A stretch of DNA of 64,000 bases, from assembly GCA_033398695.1 (NCBI GenBank), contig CM065815.1, positions 7,868,501 through 7,932,500 on the forward strand, written 5' to 3'. Numbering within the stretch: the first letter of the stretch is position 1; each line of letters begins with the position of its first letter. This document shows, one piece after another, positions 1 through 11,348 of the stretch. Origin of the DNA: Orobanche coerulescens (lineage: Eukaryota; Streptophyta; Magnoliopsida; Lamiales; Orobanchaceae). The translations under genes were made by a program, and so were the position numbers. The notes beneath the pieces are model-generated. The model was not told where the DNA came from. It saw only the letters and a list, made by a program, of their open reading frames with translations, and did no database searches.

Positions 1-291
1 AAAAAGAAGAGAAGTATGAAACAAATACATTGCTGATGAAATGGAGAAAACGACATCTAAAACTCCAAAGATACTAGAGACGTCAGTTTGGATTTGGTTC
101 CACTCAAAAGTTGAGCATTGTATAAAAAGAATGGTCATTTTCAACAGCAAGCATTGCTAATCTGAATTTATTTGTGAGATAAAAACAATGTACGAAGCTG
201 GCATACAATTCAGCTTGCAGGAGTTCAAAGCTTTATTTGCAAATATCAGAGTCAAGCAGTATAATAATGGCAGCAGGATTGCTGGATAAAC

Positions 292-3200
292 CTGATTAAC
301 AGCTTCCCCAAAAGCTACGAAAGCAAACTCTCCACCGGGTGCAAGTAGAAGTCCCACTCTTATCGCTGATACCATTGAAAGACCAAATAGTCCGCCAACA
401 AGAACAATCAAGATGGTCTTGCCAGCAAGAAGAAGCCCTAATGTCCCTGAAATGACTGGGAAATTTGAAACTAGAAGTTTTGGATCGATGGACATTCCAA
501 CCTGTGAAACAAATAGTGCTTACTGTAAGCAATAAACAATAGAGAACAATATTAGTAGTCACTATAAAGTGGAAGTTCACACTAATCAGGGGCAATAAAA
601 CCATTTTCATGGAGAAGTGTAATCAATAAATCAAATGAATCATTCAACAGAAAGATGCACCTACACAGAATGGAGAATTCTGAAGCAAGCAAGAGTTAAA
701 TAGATATGTACCCGAGTATTAAAGTATCAAAGATCTTTTGACGAGCTCAAGAGATTAAGGTTTTGAACTTCAACAAAAAAAAAATGGTCATCAACACCAC
801 CATACCGTCATAAAGAAGAGACCTAACAGAAGTCCACGATATGGAGCAATATCAGATTCAACCTGCAACGAGAATTCGGTTTCCGCAAGAAGCAAGCCAG
901 CCAAAAATGCTCCTAAAGCCATGGAAAGGCCAGCCTGTTATCAGATAATGAAAGAATCATATCAACACTATTGGTGACAAATGAAAGAACTAGTTAACCA
1001 AAATGTGCAAATAATATCAATAAATACAATAAGATGAGTTTTCTTACCCTGGCAGTTAGGAGACTAGTACCTAAGATAACAAGAAGAGTATTTGCAGAAA
1101 ATATTTCTGCATTTTGATTTTCAGCAATTTGCTTATAAATTGGGCGAAGCAGCTGCAAGAAAAAAAAACCGTGAAATTGGTATTTTTATAGAATAAAAAA
1201 TTAGATACTTTTCTACTGTGGAAGTAAAAACAAGGAGTGTATCAAAAGGTACAAACTTGTGTTTCCTTGACCTTAGATAGCACAAAAGCATAAACAAAAA
1301 ATATTGTCGAAGTGAATCTAGTGAAAAGCAGGATCCCACAGGAGCAGAGGATGTCCAGCAATGTAAAGAATTAGAATACTTACCAAGCGTCCTCCTGCAA
1401 GTATGGCTGAGATGGCAACAACTGCCTTTACAGCCGCCAATCCAAGAGCTTCAGCAATGGCATGGAAACCCACCTGAAACCATTGAAATGTTGGTTATTA
1501 ATCCAAAACAACACCAACATAATATTTCTGACTTAGTACAATTGTGAGAAACAGCAATATAAGTAGCATCCACTTGTTAAACCAATCTAGCATGTCATAA
1601 ACCTTCTTCAATTAGCATAGGAACAAACTATGAAACTATAAAAGAGCACATACAGGTATCAAGTCATACAAAAAAGACTATTTAGCTGAGTTAAAATGAA
1701 TCGGTAATAAAATTGTTACCCCTCCTTTAGATGAACTAGGTGAAATAAGAGGTATCAGTATAAGCAAAACCACGACAGCCAAATCCTGTTAGAGAGATTG
1801 CAAAAATGGTCATAACAGAAAGTAATCTATAATGACACATAACAAGGATAGCGCCAAATTAGGGGGGGGGGGGGGGGGGGGGCGACATGCAGTACCGAAG
1901 TGCACAGATACCTGGAAGAGTAATACGGAAAAAGTAGCTCGCCCATGGCGTAATGTACTCTCACCACGTTCCTGCAATACCTATAGAAACCCAGATAGAT
2001 TATATTAACTGCTCTGGTGCTAAACAAAGGTACTCCTGGCAAGTTACTAGTAAATTATAAAACATTAAGGAAAATAGACGAACCCATAAGACACAAAGTT
2101 CAAAATGAAGAACCAAAAGAAAGAAGAGGGTAATCACTTCCTCAACAAACTAGACAAGAATCATTAATTTGTACCTGAAGGACAACAGCAGTTGAAGATA
2201 ATGCAAGACCATTGCCTATGACAATTGCAGCAGGACCAGCAAGCCCAGCAGCATAATGAGCAAGCAAGCCAATGACAACAGCTGTCACCAAGACCTGCAA
2301 TTAAAAGTTAGGTTCAACCAAAAAAAAAAAGGAAGAAGAAAAAGAAGAAGCAATCTCTTTCTGATATCATGCTCTTGATAGCAGCTTCGAGTCACCTGAG
2401 CAGAGCCCAAACCAAAAACATACTTCTTCATGGAACTTAATCTTTCAACAGAGAGCTGTAGTACAAGAATAAATTAAAGGTCACCTATCAGTCCTCATAT
2501 AGCTGTAAGGTGGAGATCAAATGGTTTTTCCCAAGTCCAAATTGAAAATTTATCAGCTCTACCTCAAGGCCAATATTAAATAGCAAGAAAACAACTCCAA
2601 ATTCAGCAATCGTCTTAGTTCCATGTACATTGCGAATAATAGAGAGACCGTAAGGTCCAATTAAAATTCCAGCAGCCAAATATCCAAGAACAGGACTGCC
2701 TACAATTGCAACACAAAGAAAATAACTGATATCATGGTATATACAAAATTTAGAGTGACACAGAGATACTTTGACACAAATGTATACCACCAAAATAGCA
2801 CAAATGGGACCAAAACAATAACAAATTGCCTGCTGAAATATGCTCCACCATTTTTATGAATACTAGATAATATGCGCCAGCAACGCAGAAACTGTAATAG
2901 GAACCAAGTTTTGCATATGAATCAACTGGTTATATGAAGATTGAACTACTTGCAGCCTGTGGAAACCCTTTTCCTTTCCAATAAACCCTCAAGTTTTGGG
3001 GGGCAAACACACTCAAGTTCCACTTACCTCCAGGTATTTTTTGGAAAATAGGCACAAATATGACACTTGCAAGCAGTAACCACAACATGTCTAAGAGGGA
3101 ACCTTCCTCCTCGTTTACCTGAAAGAGAGAAAAGAAAGGGGGGAGAAATAAAGAGAAAAAAACAAAAAAAGACGCCCAAGCATGGAGATATCATATTAAG

Positions 3201-5197
3201 GAAGAAGATATTGTTATCTAAAATAGACAAGTGAAAATGAAATGAAGTCATGCCTCTTGATGAGGAAGCATCTCCATTAGTTTCTTCATTTTGGCAGGAA
3301 GTTTCCTTATTTGTCTGACCAGAGGTTTTGCAGTAGTTGATACTTCATCAATACTAGTGGTGATGATGTCTGGCTGTTGAAATAGCTGATGAAACCTTTC
3401 ACCCCGTTTGACATAAAAATAAATTCTGTAATCATTTCAGCAGCACATGAAAAATCAGCATCTTTTCTATTACACAGGTAGAAAGCCAAAGAAGCACATT
3501 TTTCATATTGAGGGAACTAATTTAATGACAATGATTTATCCAAAGCAAGTATATAAGTTATTTATATTTGGGCGAAAGGCACTTGAAATGTCCAAATTAA
3601 ATTCGGCGTACCCTGCCACTATAAGTAGTGACCCGATAACCAGCTTAGGCAATTGCTTTCTAGCAGACACCACAAGACCACGGAAAAATGAACCTGGCGT
3701 AAACTCTTCCCCATCTGCAGTAAAAGAGAAAAAAGAAGCGGAAAAGAACCGGGATGACTTCTTCAGTAATGCCTTTGGAGCACCTAAAGGCGAACTTTCC
3801 CTTGTTGATTCCTTCTGCATTTCCTGCTTCTTACTCTGAAAGGTTTTCAACTTCTCTGCATCTGGTTCAGCCTCCTTCCCTAACTCCACAGGGAATTTCC
3901 CATTCTCCACATCACTCTCATCAGACAAACTTGGTTCATCCAGCTGGCCATCTGGCGAAGGTTCAAGTGATACTGCAATATCAGATGGCATTTCCTGGTT
4001 TATCTCAGCAACACCATCTGCAGAACTACCTTGAGACATCTCTCCGGTAACAGTTCCATCAACTGCAGAATCTACTGTACCAATACTGGAAAGGGCAGGG
4101 TTCTTTTCAGCCCTCTCAAGGGCAATTTTAACATCATCAACACGCTGAGCAGCCTCCAGTTCGTGAGCTACAGCTTGTTCTGCTAAAAGCATTATGTTTG
4201 CCACATCTTCCTCTGCTTTAGAAGCATTAGTTTGTGCTTCCTCTGCCACTACATTCAACCTATCCAATTCCCTTTGCAATTCTTCTTTTCTGCTTTGCAC
4301 CCTTCTGAGCTGAAGCTCGCAATTCGCTAAATGTTCCTGACTTTCTTTTAGGTCCTGCTGAGAAGCCAAGAGTGCTTCCTCTTCACTTGACTCTTCCTCT
4401 CCACTTCCATCCTCGGAATCACTTTCTTTAGAAGCTTTAGTAGAGCCATTAGTTTCTTTTGCAATTTTAAATGAATCAACACAGACTTGAAGTCTAGCCT
4501 CAGCTAAAGAAAGGGCCGCCGTTGCTTCCTGAACAGCTTCTTTGGCGATAGCCTCTTCATTTATAGTCTCTTGGAGATTACCAAGGGCAATATTTGCATC
4601 GTCCCGAGCATTTTGAGCTTCATCCTTCAATGCTATAGCAGCTTCCGATATCTTCTGAGCTTTTTCCTCAAACAATGTACTGCTTAAACGTGCAACTTCT
4701 AAATCATCCATGGCCTTCTGCAACAATTTCCTCAATTCATCCAAACCAGGAGCCTCATATCCTTCTTCCTCAGCCAATCTTTGTTCAGAGGCAGTAGATT
4801 CAAAGCTAGAGACGTTCTCAGCAGTCTCAATGACTTCTCCATCTCTGCTATTTCCATTTACATAAGCTAATGATTCATTTCCCTGACACCGTGACAGGCC
4901 CATATGCTTCGGAATTTTAGAAATATTTGCGTCATAAAAGGAAGAACCATTTATATTATAACACCAGAACAATAAATTGCCTTCATCAAGAGTTCTGGGA
5001 CAGGCTGAACCAAAACAGTATGAATTATTTTTCCTCAACTTCTTTGGTGATTTTGCTTTTGAGAGAAGTCTTGAATCTCCAAATAAATTGCACCCAAAAT
5101 GCCTGTATTTCAGTGGGTCCAGTGCCTTGCAACCAGCCACTTCACCTCCATAAAACACGTTCGACCGAGATAGACTACTACACATAATGTCCATCAC
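292..5197 (-). CDS. KEA2: K+ efflux antiporter KEA1/KEA2-type, chloroplastic; 5' part of gene, 12 coding exons, 3' end outside window
   Basis: Plastid inner-envelope K+/H+ exchanger of the CPA2 family; in Arabidopsis KEA1/KEA2 help set stromal ion balance and pH (family knowledge). Exons on the minus strand, all keeping frame: 3612-5197, 3254-3425, 3028-3118, 2563-2699, 2396-2455, 2175-2294, 1912-1980, 1720-1785, 1384-1473, 1048-1152, 806-934, 292-501; 2835 nt, 945 codons. Residues about 1-120 look like a transit peptide, about 130-370 a long Ala/Glu-rich coiled coil, then acidic linker and membrane segments. Seen motifs: [67 protein letters not shown]. Family members are about 1170-1200 residues, so the last membrane segments and the C-terminal TrkA-N (KTN) domain lie left of base 1. 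The start is the first Met after an in-frame leader; the second Met (codon 2) could serve. No stop or frameshift seen. KEA1 versus KEA2 assignment is uncertain. Confidence 0.95.
1862..1882. repeat. Homopolymer tract of 21 G inside a short KEA intron
   Basis: Twenty-one consecutive G on the plus strand lie in the 126-nt intron between the exons ending at 1912 and starting at 1785. In the KEA transcript this is a run of 21 C, about 28 nt after the donor. It is a slippage-prone tract and its true length is doubtful in any assembly. Confidence 0.95.
3252..3253 (-). other. Non-canonical GC 5' splice site of KEA intron 2
   Basis: Exon 3254-3425 must end after the codons for LPHQE, and the next exon (from 3118) opens with VNEEE. 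The only junction that keeps the conserved protein frame uses GC at 3253-3252 as donor (exon end AGAG, then GCATGA) and the AG at 3120-3119 as acceptor. No GT is close enough. GC-AG introns are a minor but real class in plants. Confidence 0.75.
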
Positions 5198-6190
5198 TCC
5201 TTTCTAGTAAGATGAATGAATCATCAACACGTTCTACATAGATTTATAAAACACATTAGCTTCAGATTAACCTGAAAGGGAGGAATAGAAGACAGTGAAA
5301 AGTAATATAAACTTTTAAAAAATCATTAGTAATGAAAAGAGCTTAGAAAACAACCTCTTTTTCCATAATATCCATTATCATCAGGATCCTCAGTTACTCA
5401 CAAAAATACATATATGTTTAGCGTCTCTCATGTAGCCACTTACATACACCAACCGAAATCGAGGGATACACACACCACAAGGCAGAAATGAAAATGCATG
5501 AATCATCCAACCTATCTTAAAAGTTTAGGTAGACATATCTGCGTGAATTAGTTATATTTGCATCCAGTGGATACACGCAGATCATTTTCTACAAACTGAT
5601 GGACATTCATCAAGTATTCACCTCTACAGGATATCATCAAATGAATCGCATTTCAGCTGCTTAATCTCAGAACAATATCAGTCAAACATAGATTTTCAGG
5701 TTCAATAACTCACTACTCCAGCGTCGACCTCGTGTGGCGACACAAGTTAGCTCCATCAGATTAACAAAAATAAACACAAATAATCGAATCAAAACGCAGG
5801 TTATTCACATCCACTCAGCTCCAAAATCGAGAAAAAAAACACGCACACACACACACACACATCAATCCCCAGATAGTCAAGAAATTACAGAAAGCACAAT
5901 GGAGAACACTCAACCGCGATTGAGTGTGTGTGTGTGTGTGTGTGAAAAATGCGCAGAGTATAACTGACCTACGTTTAGCGCTGAGGAAGCAGACTTAAAC
6001 TTGGAGGTGGGGGGAAATGGAGGCGGAAATAATGAGAGAAAGTGACGGAAGTGATAACGGAGTTGAGTTTCAGAACGGGCAAAATTTGACGGCAGGTGTA
6101 GTTGCCGTCCGCCTTCTGCTACTCCTCCGTTTAGGAAAGTGGCGAAAAAATAATGGATAAAATAATGTTTAAAATAAAAAGGGGAATGCA
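5198..6190 (-). promoter_or_regulatory. KEA 5' leader: non-coding exons and leader intron
   Basis: Upstream of the KEA start a good acceptor (pyrimidine-rich CCCTTTCAG, AG at 5273-5272) implies a leader exon 5198-5271. A donor-like GTAGGT at 5972-5967 would end an upstream non-coding exon at 5973, giving a leader intron of about 700 nt (5272-5972). The first exon probably lies within 5973-6130 and the promoter beyond about 6150; no clear TATA box was seen. Splice sites are read from sequence; the transcript start is inference. Confidence 0.5.
5844..5944. repeat. (CA)n and (TG)n microsatellite pair forming a potential hairpin
   Basis: A (CA)9 run at 5844-5861 is followed about 62 bp later by a (TG)10 run at 5924-5944. 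The two runs are complementary, so the KEA leader intron could fold into an 18-21 bp stem. Both also count as polymorphic microsatellites. Confidence 0.85.
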
Positions 6191-6460
6191 TGGAGACCGT
6201 GAATGTGTTTTGGTTTCTACTTCCACATTTGTTTGTTGGGTAGTTCTGCGGTCCACACTCAGTGAATATATATCAATTTAAAATGTATTTAATTTCCACC
6301 GTTAGATTAATTGTAACTATAATGAAATCAATAGTACTAAATCTTAGTCATATGTATATTGTAATCTAGTACAAGTATTTTGTTGGAATCGTACTTTTAG
6401 AATTGAAATTACGTATTTAACCTTTTATTTTTTATATTAAAAAATAAATTTCACACCTAC
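6191..6460. other. Intergenic, AT-rich, no gene seen
   Basis: AT-rich sequence upstream of the KEA leader. It may contain KEA promoter elements, but I recognise none with confidence and see no coding potential. Confidence 0.5.
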
Positions 6461-7400
6461 ATAATTTTTTTATTTTTTCCAATTCAATACTTTTTTATTC
6501 ATGAATTTGTCTATATTCCACTACGGAATTTTGAAAAACCTAAAAAATAAAAAAAAACCCTGAAAAAATCCGAAAAATCCAAAAAATCTGAAAAAAATAA
6601 AAAAAAATTCTGAAAATTCCGGAAAATTCCGAAAAATTTAAAAAATCTGAAAAAAAAGCAGAAATTTTATTTTTAAGAAAAATTATCTTGAACAATAATA
6701 TTAAAAATCAGATCCTTTATTTAAAATTCAAAAATAAAAAATAAAAAAAATCTGAAAAATTCAAAATAAAATTTTGAAAATTCTGAAAATAATAATATTA
6801 AAAATAAGAACTTTTACTTTTAATTTTTGAATTTTAAATAAAAGTTCTAATTTTTATTTTTATTATTCCTGATATTTTTTTTAAAAAAAATAAAAATTGT
6901 TATTTTTTTTTTCAGATTTTTTAAATTTTCCAATTTTCGTAATTTTTTATTTTTTACTTTTTATTTTCGAATTTTAAATAAAAATTCGATTTCTAATATT
7001 ATTCCATATATTTTTAAAAAAATAAAAGTTTCGATTTTTTGTCGATTTTTAAATTTTTTAATTTTTTATTTTTTACTTTTTATTTTCGAATTTTAAATAA
7101 AAATTCTGATTTTTAATATTATTCCATATCTATTTTCTTAAAAATAAAAGTATTTTTTGTCGATTTTTAAATTATCCAGAATTTTCAGAATTTTTTTTAT
7201 TTTTTACTTTTTATTTTTCAATTTTAAATAATAGATTTGATTTTTAATATTTATTCCAAATAATTTTTTCTTAAAAAATAAAAGGTCCGAATTTTTTTCC
7301 AGATTTTTTAATTTTTTTTCCTAATTTTCCAGATTTTTTTTTATTTTTTTCAGAATTTTTCAGAATTTTTTTTTACTTTTCAGAATATATATAAAAATAT
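6460..7400. repeat. AT-rich fold-back of tandem units
   Basis: The left half (about 6530-6790) is purine-strand rich, with repeated short words such as CTGAAAAA and AAAATTCC. The right half (about 6830-7390) is its T-rich complement. Within the right half a unit containing TTTTTACTTTTTATTTTCGA recurs near 6951, 7069 and 7201, with a related copy near 6810, giving a spacing of about 120-140 bp. An inverted copy of the same core (TTTAAAATTCAAAAATAAAA) sits near 6720. The whole looks like a degenerate fold-back or satellite-like element with no coding capacity. Confidence 0.6.
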
Positions 7401-7740
7401 AATGTACTACAATTATAATATATGTGGTTAAGATTTAGTACAATCATTTATAATAAATTTACTATTCATCCAATGGTTATAATTAAGTACATCTTAAGGT
7501 GGTGTATGTTAACCAAATATAAGGAAGGGTGAACCCTAGAATTCCCCTTGTTTCTTATGTTTCTATAAGATATATCGAGTTGTCACAAAATAGTACTCTT
7601 CGATTAACTATCTTAATAACTCAAAATAAAAAATTAATCAAACATTTTTAAGGTAAACTAAATGAAAAAAAAAAAAACATGAGTAATTTTGTTATTTTGA
7701 GTTAGTAAGAACAAATTAAATGGGATAGATGGAGGATTCT
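7400..7740. other. Intergenic, nothing recognised
   Basis: AT-rich sequence without a credible ORF, RNA gene or transposon terminus. Confidence 0.5.
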
Positions 7741-7744
7741 TGTT

Positions 7745-8180
7745 TAAACTTTTCGGGGGCGTTTGATTCACATAAGGGAAAAGGAAATGAACGAAGAAAG
7801 GGAAATATGGAGAAAGAAAAAGAAAATAGGTTGACCCCAATCTGTTTGGTTCAAATCATAAAAGAGAATGAATTCCTTATGAATCTCTTCGTAACTGTTT
7901 GATTCAGCAGTGTTGGTTATGGAAGTGGCGGTGGAGACAGTAGGGGTGCTCACAAAAGTGGTGGTGGTGGTGGAGTTGCCCGGTGGTGGCGTGGGGGTGA
8001 TGGTGGTGTTGGAGCGGCCATGGTCTCGGTGGCGGTGGCGTCCGCAGTGGTGGTGGTGGAGCTGTCGTGGCGATGGCGGCACTGGTGGCGGAAACGGTGG
8101 TGGCGGCATTAGTGGCGGCGGCGGCGGTGACGGCAGTGACGACAGTGGTGGCGGTGGAGGTGGTGTGGTGGCGACAGTGG
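7745..8180. repeat. GTG/GGC triplet-rich repeat, left part, interrupted by hAT
   Basis: From about 7905 the sequence is dominated by GGTGGTGG- and GTGGCG-type triplets. All frames give low-complexity proteins (Val, Gly, His/Pro, Ala runs) with no homologue I recognise, so this is not treated as a gene. The sequence before it (GGGGGCGTTTGATTCACA near 7755) resembles the edge of a non-autonomous DNA transposon. The repeat resumes right after the hAT element, at 9993. Confidence 0.6.
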
Positions 8181-9992
8181 CAGGGGCAGACCCCGCTATG
8201 TGCCTGCTGGTGCACAGGCACCAGCAAAAAAAAAAATCCCCCGACGTGGTTTTGGGTTAAGGCAGAAAAAAAAATTATTTGAACGGGGGCCGGGGCATAT
8301 GTAGAGACACAACTGTCAACAGGTTTAACATAAATATATATAAACATATTAAATAGATACATATATCATATATGGGCAGAATAAAAGAACGAGAAGAAAA
8401 AAAAAGGAACAACGCCAGCGGCGACACAGAACAGAACCAGATCCGGCGCTCCCTCTCAGTTTCCGCCGACGACCTTTCCCAGACTCCCACTCGGCACTCA
8501 CAGAGCACTTCTTTTTCCCCAGGTAAGGTTCCATCTCTTTTCCCTTCTTAAATCTCTGATTTAGCATGTCTTATTTGAAATTGAAGGATCATTCAAATTT
8601 GAAATCCACCCCTATCTATAATTGTGATGATAGATTGAGAGGAAATTCTCCGGTATCATAGAATGAGCGAAGCAAATCCCCCTCGGCAACCCCCTCACAA
8701 AATAAAGAAGAATTACTCGAATCAAAAGTAAACCCTAAAAATTTAAAATTACTTTAAATATCACATTATCGCTTTAAATATCACATTATTGATTCATTGA
8801 TCATTTGATAATTTGGTAATAGGTTGGATCGGTTCTTTATGCCGACTCCAAAAAATAAACTAAGCACTAGTGTTCCAATTACTCAAGAATAGGTAGTTAT
8901 TGAAGAAACACAAGGACCACAACCTACTAGTAGTGCTTCAATTAAATCTCAACATACAATATGATTACGAGGCGAAGATGTTATACTACAAAGTGATCCG
9001 GGAAAAAAAGGAGGCAATCACAGTTTTTCATCCGGATGATGTTGAAAGAGTTAGAAAAACGTACATCGTCATAGGCCCGGAACAACCAATTTTATCAGAA
9101 TATCCAACCACTCTCATCTCAGGTAAAAAGCAGAAATTCCGTTATGAGTATTTTAGTCGATATAAAGAATGGTTGGAATATAGTGAATCGAAAGATGCCT
9201 TGTTTTGCTTGCCATGCTATTTGTTTAAAGATGTGAGTAAATATGGTGGTGAAGCTTTTGTCGGTAGAGAGGATAGTTTTAGAGGTTGGTCTAAAATTGG
9301 AGAGGCACTTGAAAGACATGCTAAAAGTGATTTTCATCGGGCAAGTAAAGCAAAATGCACCACTCTCATGGTGGTGAACTATTACAATGTGTAGCATGCT
9401 TGAGTCCTTCATCGTTGTTTGCTTCTTTTGACGAGGGCAAATTAATGAAAATGACACAATTATATCCTAATGTTTTTTTGGAAGAATGTGAATCATCTAT
9501 CCGCAATCAATCGACTAATTATATTATGGATGTTAAGTTCGACTCTCGTTTTTTAGATTTGAAAGGGCTTGTTGATCTTTCAACAAAACTTGTGGAAACC
9601 AAAAAGAATGAGACTTACCGTGTGGTTTACAAGCTTGTGAAGCTTGCATTACTTTTGCCGGTAGCAACCGCAAGTGTTGAGCGAGTCTTTTCAGCTATGA
9701 AGCATGTGAAGGGCGACTTGAGGTCTAAGATGGGGATGAATGGTTAAGTGATCGTTTGGTAACTTTTGTAGAGAGAGATGTATTCATGACTATTAGTGAT
9801 GATGAGATTTTATCTTATTTTCAAAACATGAATCCTAGGAAACATCTTATGTAAATTGTGTTTATTTTATATAATATTGGTATATTGAAGCCTATTATAT
9901 TTCTATATATAAATGTATTGAATTTTAGTTTCGCATTATTTTTTTTATTAATAAGAGGCACCACCAATATTTTAGGTGTAGATCCGCCATTG
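8181..9992 (+). mobile_element. hAT transposon, internally deleted derivative (hAT-1)
   Basis: The left end starts CAGGGGCAGACCCCG and the right end, read inward, is CAATGGCGGATCTACACC: short imperfect TIRs of the plant TTF-finger hAT group. It is flanked by an 8-bp target duplication with one mismatch, GACAGTGG (8173-8180) and GATAGTGG (9993-10000). It is 1812 bp long, contains a 5' leader with a good donor (CAG/GTAAGG at 8522/8523), and encodes only the first and last parts of the transposase. A second family member sits at 42959-46390. Confidence 0.85.
8946..9854 (+). pseudogene. hAT transposase remnant: TTF-type zinc finger joined to C-terminal dimerisation region
   Basis: The N-terminal part (to about 9355) carries the TTF-type finger region with YEYFSRYKEWLEYS, FCLPCYLF and ERHAKSDFHRAS. 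After about 9375, in another frame, comes the C-terminal part with ELLQCVACL, LALLLPVATASVERVFSAMK and KGDLRSKMG, the hAT dimerisation signature. The whole central DDE/RNase H-like region, about 400 residues in the related copy at 43185-45631, is missing, and further breaks follow 9747. It cannot encode an active transposase. It could still be mobilised in trans, since its ends are preserved. Confidence 0.88.
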
Positions 9993-10150
9993 GATAGTGG
10001 TGGTGGTCTTGGTGGTGAGGGAAGGATTTGTAGAAGAAAATTGGGTAATACAAACCCATGGGGGTGAGGAATGGATATATAGATAAAGAGGGGGAACTAA
10101 TTATGAAAGAGGGGTAAGGGAATCCACAAAATACTCAATCATACAACATC
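9993..10150. repeat. Right part of the GTG-rich repeat and its flank
   Basis: After the target duplication the sequence continues with GGTGGTGG-type triplets, as left of the hAT element. It then runs into purine-rich sequence ending near a GGGGTAAGGGAATCC motif, probably the other edge of the host repeat element. Confidence 0.45.
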
Positions 10151-10874
10151 AAAGGAAAACAAAGGTGTTCACTTATGATACTTGGACGTTTCTCGGAAGG
10201 ATATACTCTTTACTTAGAAAATCGAGATCGGATTTAGAAATTCGTAGTTCGTAGTGATATTTTAGTTGTATTATAGTTGAAAATTTGACTGACTGCCAAC
10301 AATGTCGAAATCACCAGAAATTCTTTTCGAACTCTTGGTGTTTTGTCTCAAATTAATGATTCTAAATTTGATCTCTAATTTCAGAAAAAAAAATCTGGTC
10401 TCCAATTACCAAACAAATGTGGTATGCACCCAAAAAATATTCAAGACCATCGTGGATTGAAACATTGTTACGTCGAAGATTGGTGATAGAAACCGAGATA
10501 AATAATGTTATATTTTTACGCAGTGGTAGTTATTAAAATTAAAGATTATGTTATGCGTCAAAAAATATAATTACGCCATAATTATGTGTTATGTCAAAGT
10601 GTATCTATGTATGTTACTAATTCAATTGAGGGAGGGGGTCGCACATAGCTCGTTGTCGCCGCTGCACCATAGCTCGATCAGGTTATTTTCACACCGGCCA
10701 AGTACTATTTGATTTTCGTTCTATAACCCAATATATAGAATCGCCACGATGAACTCGGAACGGCCGATCAAAATTTCCGCTTTTAGCATAAAGAAAATAT
10801 AGCAAAATTCACGCAAAAACATCGACCCGTCGCTTACCCAAAGAAATTCAAAAGCACCAAACAAACATGTATAT
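10150..10874. other. Intergenic, no gene recognised
   Basis: Mixed-composition sequence with short broken ORFs only. I see no promoter, RNA gene or transposon end that can be supported. Confidence 0.5.
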
Positions 10875-11187
10875 TGTTGTAAAATCGAATATTTTTATCA
10901 CTTCACAATATATATATATATATATATTATATTGTAATATATATTACTACAATATAAGCATAAAGGAGGATGAAAGAAGATGAAGAAATTGAGCTTTTAT
11001 TAGAATGAATTATATCTCCAAAGCTCTACCAAAGAGGTCTATTTATAGCTCAAGTTTACATGCTATACAATAAATTAATATTATTTTTTATACAACACAA
11101 TTATCTTTATAATAGATATTTCAATCCAATAATTGATTGAATTATTAATTGTTGATCCCACATATTATTATTGATGATATTATAACA
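10875..11187 (-). repeat. copia-1 3' LTR
   Basis: Runs TGTTATAATATC...TTTTACAACA on the minus strand with TG/CA ends. It differs from the other LTR by roughly ten substitutions by eye, plus an (AT)n length change near 10911-10930. Confidence 0.9.
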
Positions 11188-11198
11188 CTCCCCCTTTA
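11188..11198 (-). other. copia-1 polypurine tract
   Basis: Minus-strand AAAGGGGGAG directly abuts the TG of the 3' LTR, as expected for the plus-strand primer. Confidence 0.8.
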
Positions 11199-11348
11199 AA
11201 ATATCTTATATCATGATATCTCATTTGGGAGCATCACAAGCTGCCTCGTTAAAAACCTTATTAAGAAAAACCCAGCGGGATAAAAACTTAATAAGGGAAA
11301 AAGAGTACAGTGTATGCTCCCCCTCAACCCAGCATGGGTAGTTCTTCT

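Noticed and set aside
3447..4050. Plus-strand ORFs of 98-130 codons
   Set aside because: They are antisense shadows of the KEA first coding exon.
7904..8362. Long overlapping ORFs on both strands with Gly, Val, His or Ala runs
   Set aside because: They come from a GTG/GGC triplet repeat open in several frames at once; no domain, and a transposon end lies inside some of them.
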